Assembly: GCA_017303975.1 (NCBI GenBank)
Contig: JAFLBG010000001.1
Coordinates: 155,988-219,987 of the forward strand
Origin: Bacteroidota bacterium
GTDB taxonomy: Bacteria > Bacteroidota > Bacteroidia > JAFLBG01
Direction: 5' to 3'
Length of the DNA stretch: 64,000 bases
Below are positions 27,001-34,704 of the stretch, in pieces. The position numbers were made by a program, and so were the translations under genes. Positions within the stretch are counted from its first letter, which is position 1. Every line of letters begins with the position of its first letter. The notes beneath the pieces are model-generated. The model did not search any database. It saw only the letters and a program-made list of their open reading frames with translations, and was not told the DNA's origin.

Positions 27001-27282
27001 CAAAAACAAAATGGTAAACGCACTAGACAATGCCGACATTAGGTTAATCATCAACGCTACCTTTGTAACATCTCCCATTGCAAACAATGAAAAGAAACGT
27101 CCCAACATTTGGAAAAATGGTGCTCCCGGAGGGTGCCCTACTTCTAGTTTATACGCGGTAGCAATGTATTCCCCACAATCCCAAAAACTGGCAGTAGGCT
27201 CCATTGTAGATGTATAAACAAATGCAGCCACGCCAAAGCAAAGCCATCCAATAATATTATTTAAAAGATTATAATTCTTCAT
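24004..27282 (-). CDS. DUF2723 (TMEM260-type) membrane protein, probable protein O-mannosyltransferase
   Basis: The 1092-residue protein begins with the DUF2723 signature: MEPTASFWDCGEYIATAYKLEVGHPPGAPFFQMLGR, with the conserved Asp-Cys-Gly-Glu in the first periplasmic loop as in GT-C glycosyltransferases. About 12 or more membrane helices occupy residues 10-700. A soluble region follows (FTNGDNDTFPLWYVQE at ~710), and the last ~130 residues are helical and TPR-like. Family members (vertebrate TMEM260) transfer mannose to proteins; in Bacteroidota the family is a candidate for O-glycosylation of exported proteins such as the adhesin here, which is inference. It is 39 bases downstream of the response-regulator gene. 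Confidence 0.88.
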   Translation of the reverse strand: MKNYNLLNNIIGWLCFGVAAFVYTSTMEPTASFWDCGEYIATAYKLEVGHPPGAPFFQMLGRFFSLFAMGDVTKVALMINLMSALSSAFTILFLFWSITALIRRMIAKNETELSTADQLIIFGSGVVGAIAYTFSDSFWFSAVEGEVYAMSSMFTAAVFWAMLKWERIANEPGADRWIVLIVYLIGMSIGVHLLNLLAVPALVFIYYFKKYEVTRKGFIYTFIISVLLLGGIQNVIIPGVVSLAANYELFFINTIGLPFNSGTIIYFILLVSILVVGVRYSHHPSSKLFNTLLALGGLFLLLALIASPSGSAVMLRLAVGGLSAWLLFKLKNNYATLNTIMLCVIVLLIGYSSFFMLVIRSKANTPIDENNPENAITMLSYLNREQYGDNPLLFGQYYNAPLDPQEPYKDGNPVYMRQEVDNTQSLTGVDGGPQYKKDSKKNKYVISDDRKNSVPNYDKRFCTIFPRMWSSQSNHEAAYKNWGKVTGQKITIMNNEGKSETVIKPTFFENLTYFFSYQVNHMYFRYFFWNFVGRQNDIQGHGNSSDGNWISGIPAVDSFFGVAEKGLPDSLKNNKAKNKFYALPFLLGLIGLWFHFNKYAKDAWVVMLLFLFTGLAIVVYLNQYPYQPRERDYAFSASFYAFAIWIGLGVYGLYELLKNTLSDVPRAALVSVLCLSVPAVMAKDGWDDHDRSGRYTARDFAINYLNSCAPNAILFTNGDNDTFPLWYVQEVEGIRTDVRVVNLSLLNTDWYIDQMKRKAYNSDPVPFSMTNDKYRQGTRDYVAVYPQKAVKGYVNLKELIDFVSSNDQNKQIPSGDGSYMPYFPTNKMSIPVDTNKVVKNGLVSEKLKSRIVPSIDWEVNKNYIMKNDLLVLDLLANFKWDRPVYFAVTTGPEAYIDLQDYFQLEGLAFRLVPIKNTPEEQQMGSRVATDIMYDNIMNKFKWGNIKKPGTFLDENIMRMIMNLRLQMGALASALIEEGKNDMAIKVLNKCREEMPEENAPYDATMYSITGAYYQAGDVKQANELAEKLFKNFKQEFNYYSTLSGAYEREKRQAADIMQRLVYMAKSFKQDELSKKFEKELPMAIQQQMPAGN

Positions 27283-27321
27283 GTATGCGTTGATTAATTG
27301 AAGGGATGAATTTAAGGAAAT

Positions 27322-28023
27322 TTATTGTTTTACCACCAACTTAAAACCCCTTCCATGGATATTTAAGATTTCTATTTGAGGGTCGTCTTTTAAATATTTG
27401 CGAAGCTTTGTAATATATACGTCCATACTTCTGCCTGTAAAATAATTATCGCTTTGCCAAACGGTGTTTAGTGCAAATGCTCTGTCTAATACATCGTTAG
27501 AATATACGCACAACAGCTTAAGTAAATCGGCCTCTTTGGTGGTAAGCTTTTGCTGTTTTTTACCAATAAGTAAAAGTTGTTGTTGGTAATCAAATTTATA
27601 TTTCCCTATATCAAAATTAGTTCGGTCGGCAGAGGCTTGTGTTTGACTTTTGGTTCGTCTTAAAATAGCATTTAAGCGTAATAACAGCTCTTCCATGCTA
27701 AATGGTTTATTGATATAATCATCTCCACCTGCCTGAAAACCCTCTATGGCATCTTCTTTCATTGATTTTGCTGTAAGAAATATTATTGGGATGTTTTTAT
27801 CTGCTGCACGAATTTCCTTGGCTAGTGTAATGCCATCTTTTATTGGCATCATGACATCAAGTATGCATGCGTCAAATTTCGATTTCTTAAATTTTTCGAA
27901 ACCTTCTTTACCATTAACTGCAAGTAGTGTTTCAAACCCTTTAGCATCTAAGTATTCTTGCAGCAACGAGCCTAAGTTTTTATCGTCTTCTACTAACAAT
28001 AATTTTGTTTTTACATCTCCCAT
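27322..28023 (-). CDS. OmpR/PhoB-type response regulator
   Basis: The protein has 233 residues. The receiver domain covers ~1-125, with the acidic pair in LVEDD, phospho-acceptor Asp56 in ILDVMMP and the LTAKS threonine/lysine. The winged-helix DNA-binding domain (~135-233) contains LTTKEADLLKLLCVYSND and SMDVYITKLRKYLKDDP. It starts one base after the sensor-kinase stop codon, so the two are certainly partners. The DUF2723 gene 39 bases downstream may share the transcript, but no site shows what is regulated. Confidence 0.95.
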   Translation of the reverse strand: MGDVKTKLLLVEDDKNLGSLLQEYLDAKGFETLLAVNGKEGFEKFKKSKFDACILDVMMPIKDGITLAKEIRAADKNIPIIFLTAKSMKEDAIEGFQAGGDDYINKPFSMEELLLRLNAILRRTKSQTQASADRTNFDIGKYKFDYQQQLLLIGKKQQKLTTKEADLLKLLCVYSNDVLDRAFALNTVWQSDNYFTGRSMDVYITKLRKYLKDDPQIEILNIHGRGFKLVVKQ

Positions 28024-28024
28024 T

Positions 28025-29641
28025 TTAGTTTTGTATATAAGGTAAATAAATTGTGAACGTACTTCCTTTTCCTAGTTCGCTTACTACATCTATCGTTCCG
28101 CCATGTTTTTCAACAACAGCTTTTACATAGCTCAAACCTAGTCCGTAACCTTTTACGTTGTGCACATTTCCCGTAGGTACGCGATAGAGCGTGTCGAATA
28201 TTTTTTTGATGTTTTCTTTGCTTATACCAATTCCGTTGTCGGTTACATCAATTAAAACACCATCTTTTACATTTTTGGTAGAAACGCATATTTCCGGATT
28301 TGTTTGTGTGTATTTAATGGCGTTGTCTATCAAATTGTAAATAATGTTTGTGAGGTGTACGCGGTCTGCTTTTACAATAAAATCAGTAGCTGCGAGCTGT
28401 GTTATAATTTTCCCTTGTTTGTTTTCCACTTGCAATCGAATAGTATCAATTGCTCTTTCAATAATGGCGTGAATATCGTTATCAGAAATCTTCAATTTGA
28501 ACTCGCCTTTGTCCAAAATAGCGGTTTGTAAAATGTTTTCGACTAGTGTGCCAAGCCGTTTATTTTCCTCGTTTATAACACCTACATATTTTTCTGTTTT
28601 TTCTTTCGATTTAAAAACAGAATTATCGCTCAATACCTCGCATGCCAATGAAATAGTAGATATGGGGGTTTTGAATTCGTGTGTCATATTACTGATAAAA
28701 TCGTTTTTTATTTCCGATAATTTTTTTTGTTTGAAAATAGTTGAAATGGTGTAGTAGAAAAACCAAAGCAGTGCACTAATAAAGAATGCCGATGCAATTA
28801 GCATCAACCACATGTTTTTAAGGATATAATTTGTTTGATTTGGAAAGTATACCGCCAAATATTTCGGTTTAATATGAATATTGTTTGGCGATAAATTTGT
28901 TTTGAATTTACTGGCTGAAATTTTATTTGTTGCGCTATCTTTAGATGCCGCTATATCGGTCGCACTGCCAACAATAGCATAGTTGTATTTTGCAGTTATT
29001 CCGTTTTCTTTAAGTGATTGTGCAAGCAGTGTGTCTAGCAATAGTGTGTCAATTTGGTCGTTGTAATCGTTGTAGATATTGATACTTACCAACTCATCAA
29101 AAATATCGCTTACCATTTCGTTCTTATTCATGAACTTGCTAAAATTGTCAATGGAAGAACTGTTTGATGTAATTCCAAACGGCTGAATAGAATGATTTTT
29201 ATAGTTAATACCAAAATCATTGCTGGATGCAGAGTCGGTAATATAATTTTTCTCTCTTGTGTTTTTTATAATTACGCCATTGGAATCCGTTTCTAATTCT
29301 TCGAAAATTTTAACATTGTATCTATTGCTTGCTGCGCTGTATCTGGCGGGTGTTTCCAGCAATGAATCCCCCACTAGTTTACGAGCCAATCCGGTTGAGT
29401 CATTCTTGGAAAGCCAACGCACGCCTTGCTTTCTAAAGTTAAATCGTTTTTTAATTTTTGCCGCGGTCGATTTTTTTTCAAGTTGAAGCGCTGTGTTGGT
29501 TAATGCACTTGCTACTTGCTGTTCAAAGCGCTGTGTACTTATTTCTACAGCATTATTTATCCAATACAACTGAATAAGCACAATGCCCAGTAATGCTATA
29601 ATTGCAAGTACACTTATTAGCTTGAGTCTAGTCGTATTCAT
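28025..29641 (-). CDS. Sensor histidine kinase
   Basis: The 538-residue inner-membrane kinase has one helix at ~8-29, a ~240-residue periplasmic sensor region of no recognised family and a second helix at ~276-299. A HisKA domain follows with phospho-acceptor His321 in THEFKTP. The HATPase domain has NLIDNAIKYT (N box), DVTDNGIGIS (G1) and KGYGLGLSYVK (G2). Signal and target genes are unknown. Its ATG lies five bases behind a perfect -7 element, so the mRNA is probably leaderless. It is divergent from the DUF502 gene. Confidence 0.95.
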   Translation of the reverse strand: MNTTRLKLISVLAIIALLGIVLIQLYWINNAVEISTQRFEQQVASALTNTALQLEKKSTAAKIKKRFNFRKQGVRWLSKNDSTGLARKLVGDSLLETPARYSAASNRYNVKIFEELETDSNGVIIKNTREKNYITDSASSNDFGINYKNHSIQPFGITSNSSSIDNFSKFMNKNEMVSDIFDELVSINIYNDYNDQIDTLLLDTLLAQSLKENGITAKYNYAIVGSATDIAASKDSATNKISASKFKTNLSPNNIHIKPKYLAVYFPNQTNYILKNMWLMLIASAFFISALLWFFYYTISTIFKQKKLSEIKNDFISNMTHEFKTPISTISLACEVLSDNSVFKSKEKTEKYVGVINEENKRLGTLVENILQTAILDKGEFKLKISDNDIHAIIERAIDTIRLQVENKQGKIITQLAATDFIVKADRVHLTNIIYNLIDNAIKYTQTNPEICVSTKNVKDGVLIDVTDNGIGISKENIKKIFDTLYRVPTGNVHNVKGYGLGLSYVKAVVEKHGGTIDVVSELGKGSTFTIYLPYIQN

Positions 29642-29646
29642 TCGAG

Positions 29647-29654
29647 CAAATTTA
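29647..29654 (-). promoter_or_regulatory. -7 element for the kinase/regulator operon (near-leaderless)
   Basis: The minus strand reads TAAATTTG, then five bases, then the kinase ATG. The divergent DUF502 gene has the identical octamer and identical spacing. Confidence 0.6.
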
Positions 29655-29736
29655 ACGTATAATGCGAAGCTGTATTACGGGCATTAACAACTTTTAACAC
29701 ACTCCAAAACATACTAAAAATTCCCGTTTTTTAATG

Positions 29737-29744
29737 TAAATTTG
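29737..29744 (+). promoter_or_regulatory. -7 element for the DUF502 gene (near-leaderless)
   Basis: TAAATTTG (29737-29744) is followed by CACCT and the ATG at 29750. With transcription starting about four to seven bases after the element, the mRNA would begin at or next to the start codon. Confidence 0.6.
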
Positions 29745-29749
29745 CACCT

Positions 29750-30349
29750 ATGAAAAACGGGTTTTGGAAAAAAGTAATTGGTTATTTTATTCAGGGATTA
29801 TTAATTATTGTACCTATTGGTATTACCGGTTGGGTATTGCTCAAAATTGTAAAAACAATTGGCTCGTTTTTCGATTTTTCGGAAGTGCTCATCCATCCGA
29901 TTATAGATAAGTTTATTTTACTGGGAATTTCTATTGGGATTATAATTTTATTGGGGCTGCTAGGCTCTTCTTTATTATTTAAACCTTTGTTTGTTGTTTT
30001 TGAAAACGCGATTGAACGCGTTCCGATTATTAAAATAATTTACACTTCTATCAAAGATTTTTTATCTGCTTTTGTGGGCAATAAAAAAAGATTTGATAAA
30101 CCTGTTCTTGTTTATATTGATAAAGCAAACAATGTGCAAATGATGGGATTTATTACCCAAAAAACACTTGCCACTATTGGAATTAAGGAGGAAAGGGTGG
30201 CTGTTTATCTTCCATACTCGTATGGATTTATGGGACAATTAATAATTGTGCCTGCAGAAAATGTTATTTCTATTGACATTTCATCATCTGATGCAATGAA
30301 ATTTATTTTATCCGGAGGCGTTAGTGGTATTGATAACCAAGCAAAATAA
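29750..30349 (+). CDS. DUF502 membrane protein
   Basis: The 199-residue protein matches the DUF502 pattern: a first helix with GLLIIVPIGITGWVLLKI, a second with GIIILLGLLGSSLLF, then a conserved soluble part (IERVPIIKIIYTSIKDFLSAF, FITQKTL, VYLPYSYGFMGQLIIVPAENV). These proteins sit in the inner membrane of many bacteria and in plant LCV/LCV-like proteins; no biochemical role is established. It ends six bases before the aldehyde dehydrogenase ATG, so the two genes are probably co-transcribed, without an obvious shared function. Confidence 0.88.
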   Translation: MKNGFWKKVIGYFIQGLLIIVPIGITGWVLLKIVKTIGSFFDFSEVLIHPIIDKFILLGISIGIIILLGLLGSSLLFKPLFVVFENAIERVPIIKIIYTSIKDFLSAFVGNKKRFDKPVLVYIDKANNVQMMGFITQKTLATIGIKEERVAVYLPYSYGFMGQLIIVPAENVISIDISSSDAMKFILSGGVSGIDNQAK

Positions 30350-30355
30350 TTTTGT

Positions 30356-31798
30356 ATGCAAAAAATTAAAAACTATATCAACGGAGAATTACTGGAACCT
30401 GCAGGCAATAACTACATAGACAATTACAATCCGGCCACAGGCAAGGTGTATTCATTCATTCCCGACTCTGACGAAAAAGATGTTGAGCTTGCTGTAAAGG
30501 CGGCACAAGATGCTTTTCCTAAATGGTCCACTACACCGAAGGATGAGCGCTCTAGAATAATGTTAAGAATAGCGGCACTCATCGAAAAAAATTTAGATAG
30601 GCTTGCATTAGCCGAATCTATTGATAATGGGAAACCTGTAAAGCTTGCTAAAGTTGTAGATATACCAAGGGCTGCCGCCAATTTTCATTTTTACGGGACG
30701 GGAATTTTGCATTTTGCTTCCGAAGCTCACTCTATGGAGCATTCTGCCATTAACTACACCTTGCGCGAACCAATTGGTGTTGCAGGATGTATTTCTCCTT
30801 GGAATTTACCATTGTATTTATTTACCTGGAAAATAGCACCTGCCATAGCTTCGGGCAATTGCGTGGTAGCGAAACCTTCTGAAATTACGCCAATGACTGC
30901 ATACCTGCTTTCTGAATTATGCATCGAAGCAGGACTACCCAAAGGTGTTTTAAATATTGTACATGGCTACGGACATAAGGTTGGCAGCGCTATTACTGCA
31001 CATCCCAATATTCCGGTTATTTCATTTACAGGTGGCACTAAAACAGGTGCAGAAATTGCACGTGTGGCAGCGCCTATGTTTAAAAAGCTATCGCTAGAGT
31101 TGGGGGGTAAAAACCCGAATATCATTTTTGCGGATTGTGATTTTGAGAATATGATTAAAACCACCATTCATTCGTCCTTCTCAAATCAAGGTCAGATATG
31201 TCTTTGTGGGTCTCGTATATTTATTGAGCGCCCTATTTACGAAAAATTCAAAACAGCTTTTTTAGTAGAAGTAAATAAATTAAAAGTTGGCAATCCTACA
31301 GATGAGTCCAGCAGATTGGGTGCTGTGGTGTCCAAGTCGCACATGGAAAAAATTATCTCTTATATTGAATTGGCAAAACAAGAAGGAGGAAAGCTTCTTC
31401 ATGGAGGCAATCGTGTAACTGTTGCCGGAGAATGCGCAGAAGGTTATTTTATAGAGCCTACTGTTTTCGAGAACTTGCCCTACAATTGCAGAACCAATCA
31501 AGAAGAAGTGTTTGGTCCTTTTGTAACCCTTACTCCGTTTGACACAGAAGAGGAAGTGTTGAAATACGCCAATAGCACAACGTATGGGTTAGCCTCTACG
31601 GTATGGACAGAAAATCTTACCAAGGCGCACCGTGTAGCGCAACAAATCCATGCAGGAATTGTATGGATTAACTGTTGGTTATTACGTGATTTACGTACTC
31701 CATTCGGAGGAGTTAAAAGCTCTGGTGTTGGACGTGAGGGCGGTTTCGAGGCTTTTCACTTTTTTACTGAGCCTAAGAATGTGTGTGTAAAATTGTAG
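30356..31798 (+). CDS. Aldehyde dehydrogenase, 2-aminomuconate/2-hydroxymuconate semialdehyde type
   Basis: The protein has 480 residues, normal for the ALDH superfamily. PWNLPLYLFTWKIAPA, the nucleotide-binding FTGGTKTG, the general-base segment LELGGKNP, catalytic Cys282 in NQGQICLCGSR and EEVFGPFV are all present. The KPV/FHFYG opening and the WINCWLLRDLRTPFGGVKSSG ending fit the muconic-semialdehyde branch (ALDH8-like) best. That would place it in the lower kynurenine pathway, and a tryptophan 2,3-dioxygenase gene lies 8 kb away. The substrate call is moderate; ALDH itself is certain. Confidence 0.85.
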   Translation: MQKIKNYINGELLEPAGNNYIDNYNPATGKVYSFIPDSDEKDVELAVKAAQDAFPKWSTTPKDERSRIMLRIAALIEKNLDRLALAESIDNGKPVKLAKVVDIPRAAANFHFYGTGILHFASEAHSMEHSAINYTLREPIGVAGCISPWNLPLYLFTWKIAPAIASGNCVVAKPSEITPMTAYLLSELCIEAGLPKGVLNIVHGYGHKVGSAITAHPNIPVISFTGGTKTGAEIARVAAPMFKKLSLELGGKNPNIIFADCDFENMIKTTIHSSFSNQGQICLCGSRIFIERPIYEKFKTAFLVEVNKLKVGNPTDESSRLGAVVSKSHMEKIISYIELAKQEGGKLLHGGNRVTVAGECAEGYFIEPTVFENLPYNCRTNQEEVFGPFVTLTPFDTEEEVLKYANSTTYGLASTVWTENLTKAHRVAQQIHAGIVWINCWLLRDLRTPFGGVKSSGVGREGGFEAFHFFTEPKNVCVKL

Positions 31799-31865
31799 TG
31801 GTTTTAGTTTTTTAAGCTACACAATTTTGTAAAGAAAATATTGGAAATAAAAATGTGCAAAAAAA

Positions 31866-32810
31866 CTACTCCACTCCAATATGAATCAACGCATCGCCTT
31901 CATTAATTACTGGTTGATTATTTACACCCACAATATAGCCCGATTCAGGCGCTTTTAGCTGTATCTCTGTATCTCCATAGGGGTCGGCAATGTAACCTAT
32001 AACCTCTCCTTTTGTTACGGATGAGCCATATCGCTTGTGTGTTGCAAACAATCCTGCCATGCGCGCTCTAACCCACTTAGATTCTTTAAGCAATTTGGTT
32101 TCACGTTCCTCGACATTGGTATCAAGCATTTCCATTTGTTTTAGTAGTCGCAAACACCCTTTAATTCCTTCGTTTATAGCCAAACTATTGAAACGCATCG
32201 ATTCGCCCGCTTCGTACACCAAAATAGATTTTCCTTTTTTGGAAGCTTCTTTTCTAAACGTTTTGTCTCGGTAGGGCGAATTAAGGGTAAATGGCGCACT
32301 AAACATGTTGGCATAAGCCAAACTTTGCTCATCATCAAACACACAGCGCGTTTGCGGAAAGTTATTTATTTGAGCACCTCCAGTATGAAAATCGACACCA
32401 AAATCTATTTGTGGGACAATTTCTTTCATTAAATCGTATGCCATCCTGCTACCTAGAGAGCCGGACTGGGTGCCCGGAAAACATCGGTTTAAATCCCGCC
32501 CATCGGGTAATTCGCGCGAACCACTTATAAAAGAAACAATATTGATAATAGGAATAACAATAACACTGCCTTTTACTAGTTTTTGCAAAACACCTTGCCG
32601 GATTAGTCTGCGCAAAATCTCAATTCCATTTATTTCATCACCGTGCATGCCTGCAATAAATAGTGCTGTTGGGCCTGTATGGATAGAGCGAAAAACGTGT
32701 ACCGGAATTTCAATAAAGGTACGTGTAGGCAGCCTATACGTGTTTAGATTTGCCTCTAAGAATTGACCGGGCTTAATTGTATGGCCGTTTATAACAATAT
32801 CCTTGTGCAT
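31866..32810 (-). CDS. AstE/aspartoacylase-like zinc deacylase
   Basis: The 314-residue protein belongs to the succinylglutamate desuccinylase/aspartoacylase M14 branch. Zinc ligands His56 and Glu59 are in GMHGDEINGIE, and a third His follows in GVDFHTGG. SRELPDGRDLNRCFPG holds the substrate-binding Arg/Asn. The last ~90 residues are a small beta-barrel. The branch that neighbours rimK and RimB-type proteases, as here, is usually left unassigned or annotated as a deacylase. The two partners lie upstream on the same strand, but a 449-base gap with a dead gene intervenes. Confidence 0.85.
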   Translation of the reverse strand: MHKDIVINGHTIKPGQFLEANLNTYRLPTRTFIEIPVHVFRSIHTGPTALFIAGMHGDEINGIEILRRLIRQGVLQKLVKGSVIVIPIINIVSFISGSRELPDGRDLNRCFPGTQSGSLGSRMAYDLMKEIVPQIDFGVDFHTGGAQINNFPQTRCVFDDEQSLAYANMFSAPFTLNSPYRDKTFRKEASKKGKSILVYEAGESMRFNSLAINEGIKGCLRLLKQMEMLDTNVEERETKLLKESKWVRARMAGLFATHKRYGSSVTKGEVIGYIADPYGDTEIQLKAPESGYIVGVNNQPVINEGDALIHIGVE

Positions 32811-33018
32811 ATAGTTAGTTGAATTATTACAATGTACAAAGTATTTGTAAATGAGAATAAACCATATGGGACATTTTTGAGTGGCGAAATAGATTTTTTA
32901 ACTGCCTTAATTTTTGGTAAATGGATTTATTGTGTCCTGCATTTAAACAATTAAACATAAGCGGCAAACATGTTTTTGTATTTGCTCTGCTTTTGTTTTA
33001 AGGTAACATTGTAAAAAA

Positions 33019-33217
33019 ATGAAAAGGATTATTAAATTTTTGCTGATTACTATTTCGACAAAATTTTTATCATCACAAAATGCAAACTCGGGAACAGGAT
33101 TACCAATTTCGGCTTCAATAAATAGAAATTGATTTTTCAGCTTTGCCTTCGGGAGTATATATCATTAATGTAGAAACATCAGATAAACACTATCTGTCGC
33201 GATTTATAAAACAATAG
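33019..33217 (+). pseudogene. Remnant of a T9SS-secreted protein: signal peptide joined to C-terminal sorting domain
   Basis: An ATG at 33019 opens a frame with a signal-peptide-like start (MKRIIKFLLITIS..LSSQNA) that stops at 33130. One frame over, from 33128 to a TAG at 33215-33217, the bases encode IDFSALPSGVYIINVET followed by SDKHYLSRFIKQ, a textbook ending of a type A T9SS C-terminal domain. A secreted protein seems to have lost its whole passenger region and shifted frame, leaving only its two export signals. The surrounding gap (32811-33259) holds nothing else that I can recognise. Confidence 0.7.
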
Positions 33218-33259
33218 AAGAGAAGTTATTAGGAGCAGAGAAGCGAGAATGTTTATGTA

Positions 33260-34141
33260 TTAATGAACATACTCGTTTCTTTCTACATACTCTATTATTT
33301 TTCCGGCTATATCAATTTTGGTTGCGCCTTCAATACCTTCTAATCCCGGGGAGGAATTGACTTCCATTACTAGTGGTCCTCTGGAAGATTGCAGCATATC
33401 TACACCTGCAATATCTAGCCCCAATGTACGCGCGGCTTTTATAGCAGTTGCTTTTTCTTCCGGAGAAAGTTTTATGACACTTGCAGAGCCACCTCTGTGT
33501 AAGTTGGATCTAAATTCCCCTTCTGCACCTTGTCTTTTCATCGCCCCTACAATTTGACCATCCACTACAAACGCTCGAACATCAGCACCTCCGGCTTCTT
33601 TAATAAACTCCTGCACCAAAATGTTTACATCTTGGCTCAAAAAGCCTTCTATTACTGATTTTGCAACACGATGTGTTTCAGCCAAAATAACGCCAATGCC
33701 TTGCGTTCCCTCCAAAAGCTTTACTACTACGGGTGCTCCACCTACTTGGTTAATTATATTATCAATATCTTTCGAACTATATGTAAAAGCTGTTTTCGGC
33801 ATTCCTAAATGTGCTCGCGCCATTAGCTGCAAGCTTCTTAGTTTGTCTCTGGAGCGCACCAGTGCTTGTGATTCCACCGCAGTGAAAATTTTCATCATCT
33901 CAAATTGGCGCACCACTGCCGATCCATAAAAAGTGGCAGATGCTCCAATGCGCGGAATTACAGCACTTACATCGGTTACTTCTTTTCCTTGATAAAATAT
34001 ATGTGGCCGCCCTGCTTCGATTACAAGCACACATTTTAAATGGTCGAGCACCAACATTTCATGACCTCTTTGCTCACCCGCTTCTACCAAGCGTTTGGTA
34101 GAATAAAGTTTAGGGTTACGAGAAAGCACTACAATTTTCAT
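33260..34141 (-). CDS. rimK: RimK-type ATP-grasp glutamate ligase
   Basis: The 293-residue protein is collinear with RimK: an N-terminal domain (~1-95), then an ATP-grasp fold with the Gly-rich loop [11 protein letters not shown], the [16 protein letters not shown] strand-loop and the metal-binding [14 protein letters not shown]. In E. coli RimK adds glutamates to the C-terminus of ribosomal protein S6 and can make polyglutamate. The RimB-type protease gene ends one base before its ATG, so the pair is co-transcribed, as in the pseudomonad RimABK group. Confidence 0.92.
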   Translation of the reverse strand: MKIVVLSRNPKLYSTKRLVEAGEQRGHEMLVLDHLKCVLVIEAGRPHIFYQGKEVTDVSAVIPRIGASATFYGSAVVRQFEMMKIFTAVESQALVRSRDKLRSLQLMARAHLGMPKTAFTYSSKDIDNIINQVGGAPVVVKLLEGTQGIGVILAETHRVAKSVIEGFLSQDVNILVQEFIKEAGGADVRAFVVDGQIVGAMKRQGAEGEFRSNLHRGGSASVIKLSPEEKATAIKAARTLGLDIAGVDMLQSSRGPLVMEVNSSPGLEGIEGATKIDIAGKIIEYVERNEYVH

Positions 34142-34142
34142 T

Positions 34143-34583
34143 TTATTTTCTATTTGTATTTAACAGTTCAACATCAACAATAAATCTGCTCTTAAGCAAT
34201 CGCCTGCCAATTAAAACAGGAAAACGCATGTTAGCTCTATCCGTTAGGGATATAAAGGATTTTATTTTTCTTCCGGCAATTATCACTCGTGTCATTATAA
34301 CATAGCGTTTTTCTAAATCGCCAAAAGAATTTTTAATCATTTTTTCTGAAAATTTTTCGAACTGATGCTCTTGCTCATTGTACTCCGGGTGGCTTGGATC
34401 AAGCAATTTGAAACACAATACAGGTTTGTTTTTTTTTGTTATGATTTTAATATCATGACAGTGAAGTGCAGTTGTATATGCACCTGTATCTATTTTTGCC
34501 TCTATGCCAACTAATTTTATATCCGGAAAATCAACCAATTCTCTACGGCCAATTAATTGTTTCGATTTTTTTGTCTTTGCCAT
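34143..34583 (-). CDS. RimB-type aspartic protease-like protein (PF05618)
   Basis: This 146-residue protein belongs to the family once called ATP-dependent zinc protease. It contains [16 protein letters not shown], with the retropepsin-like DTGA catalytic motif, and later [10 protein letters not shown], like the flap and second half of a single-lobed aspartic protease. In Pseudomonas, RimB acts with RimK to control glutamylation of ribosomal protein S6. Spacing to rimK is one base. It should be cytoplasmic. Confidence 0.88.
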   Translation of the reverse strand: MAKTKKSKQLIGRRELVDFPDIKLVGIEAKIDTGAYTTALHCHDIKIITKKNKPVLCFKLLDPSHPEYNEQEHQFEKFSEKMIKNSFGDLEKRYVIMTRVIIAGRKIKSFISLTDRANMRFPVLIGRRLLKSRFIVDVELLNTNRK

Positions 34584-34704
34584 GAATGGGTATCTGTTAC
34601 AATAATATTATTTTATTGTATTTCCACCAATAGTTATCAATAATTTAATATTTGCTTATTCCCTTTATTTGCAGTAATACTACAAGTTTGTACCTTGTGC
34701 AACT

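Noticed and set aside
31799-31865. Terminator between the convergent aldehyde dehydrogenase and AstE-like genes
   Set aside because: No convincing stem is present in the AT-rich 67 bases.
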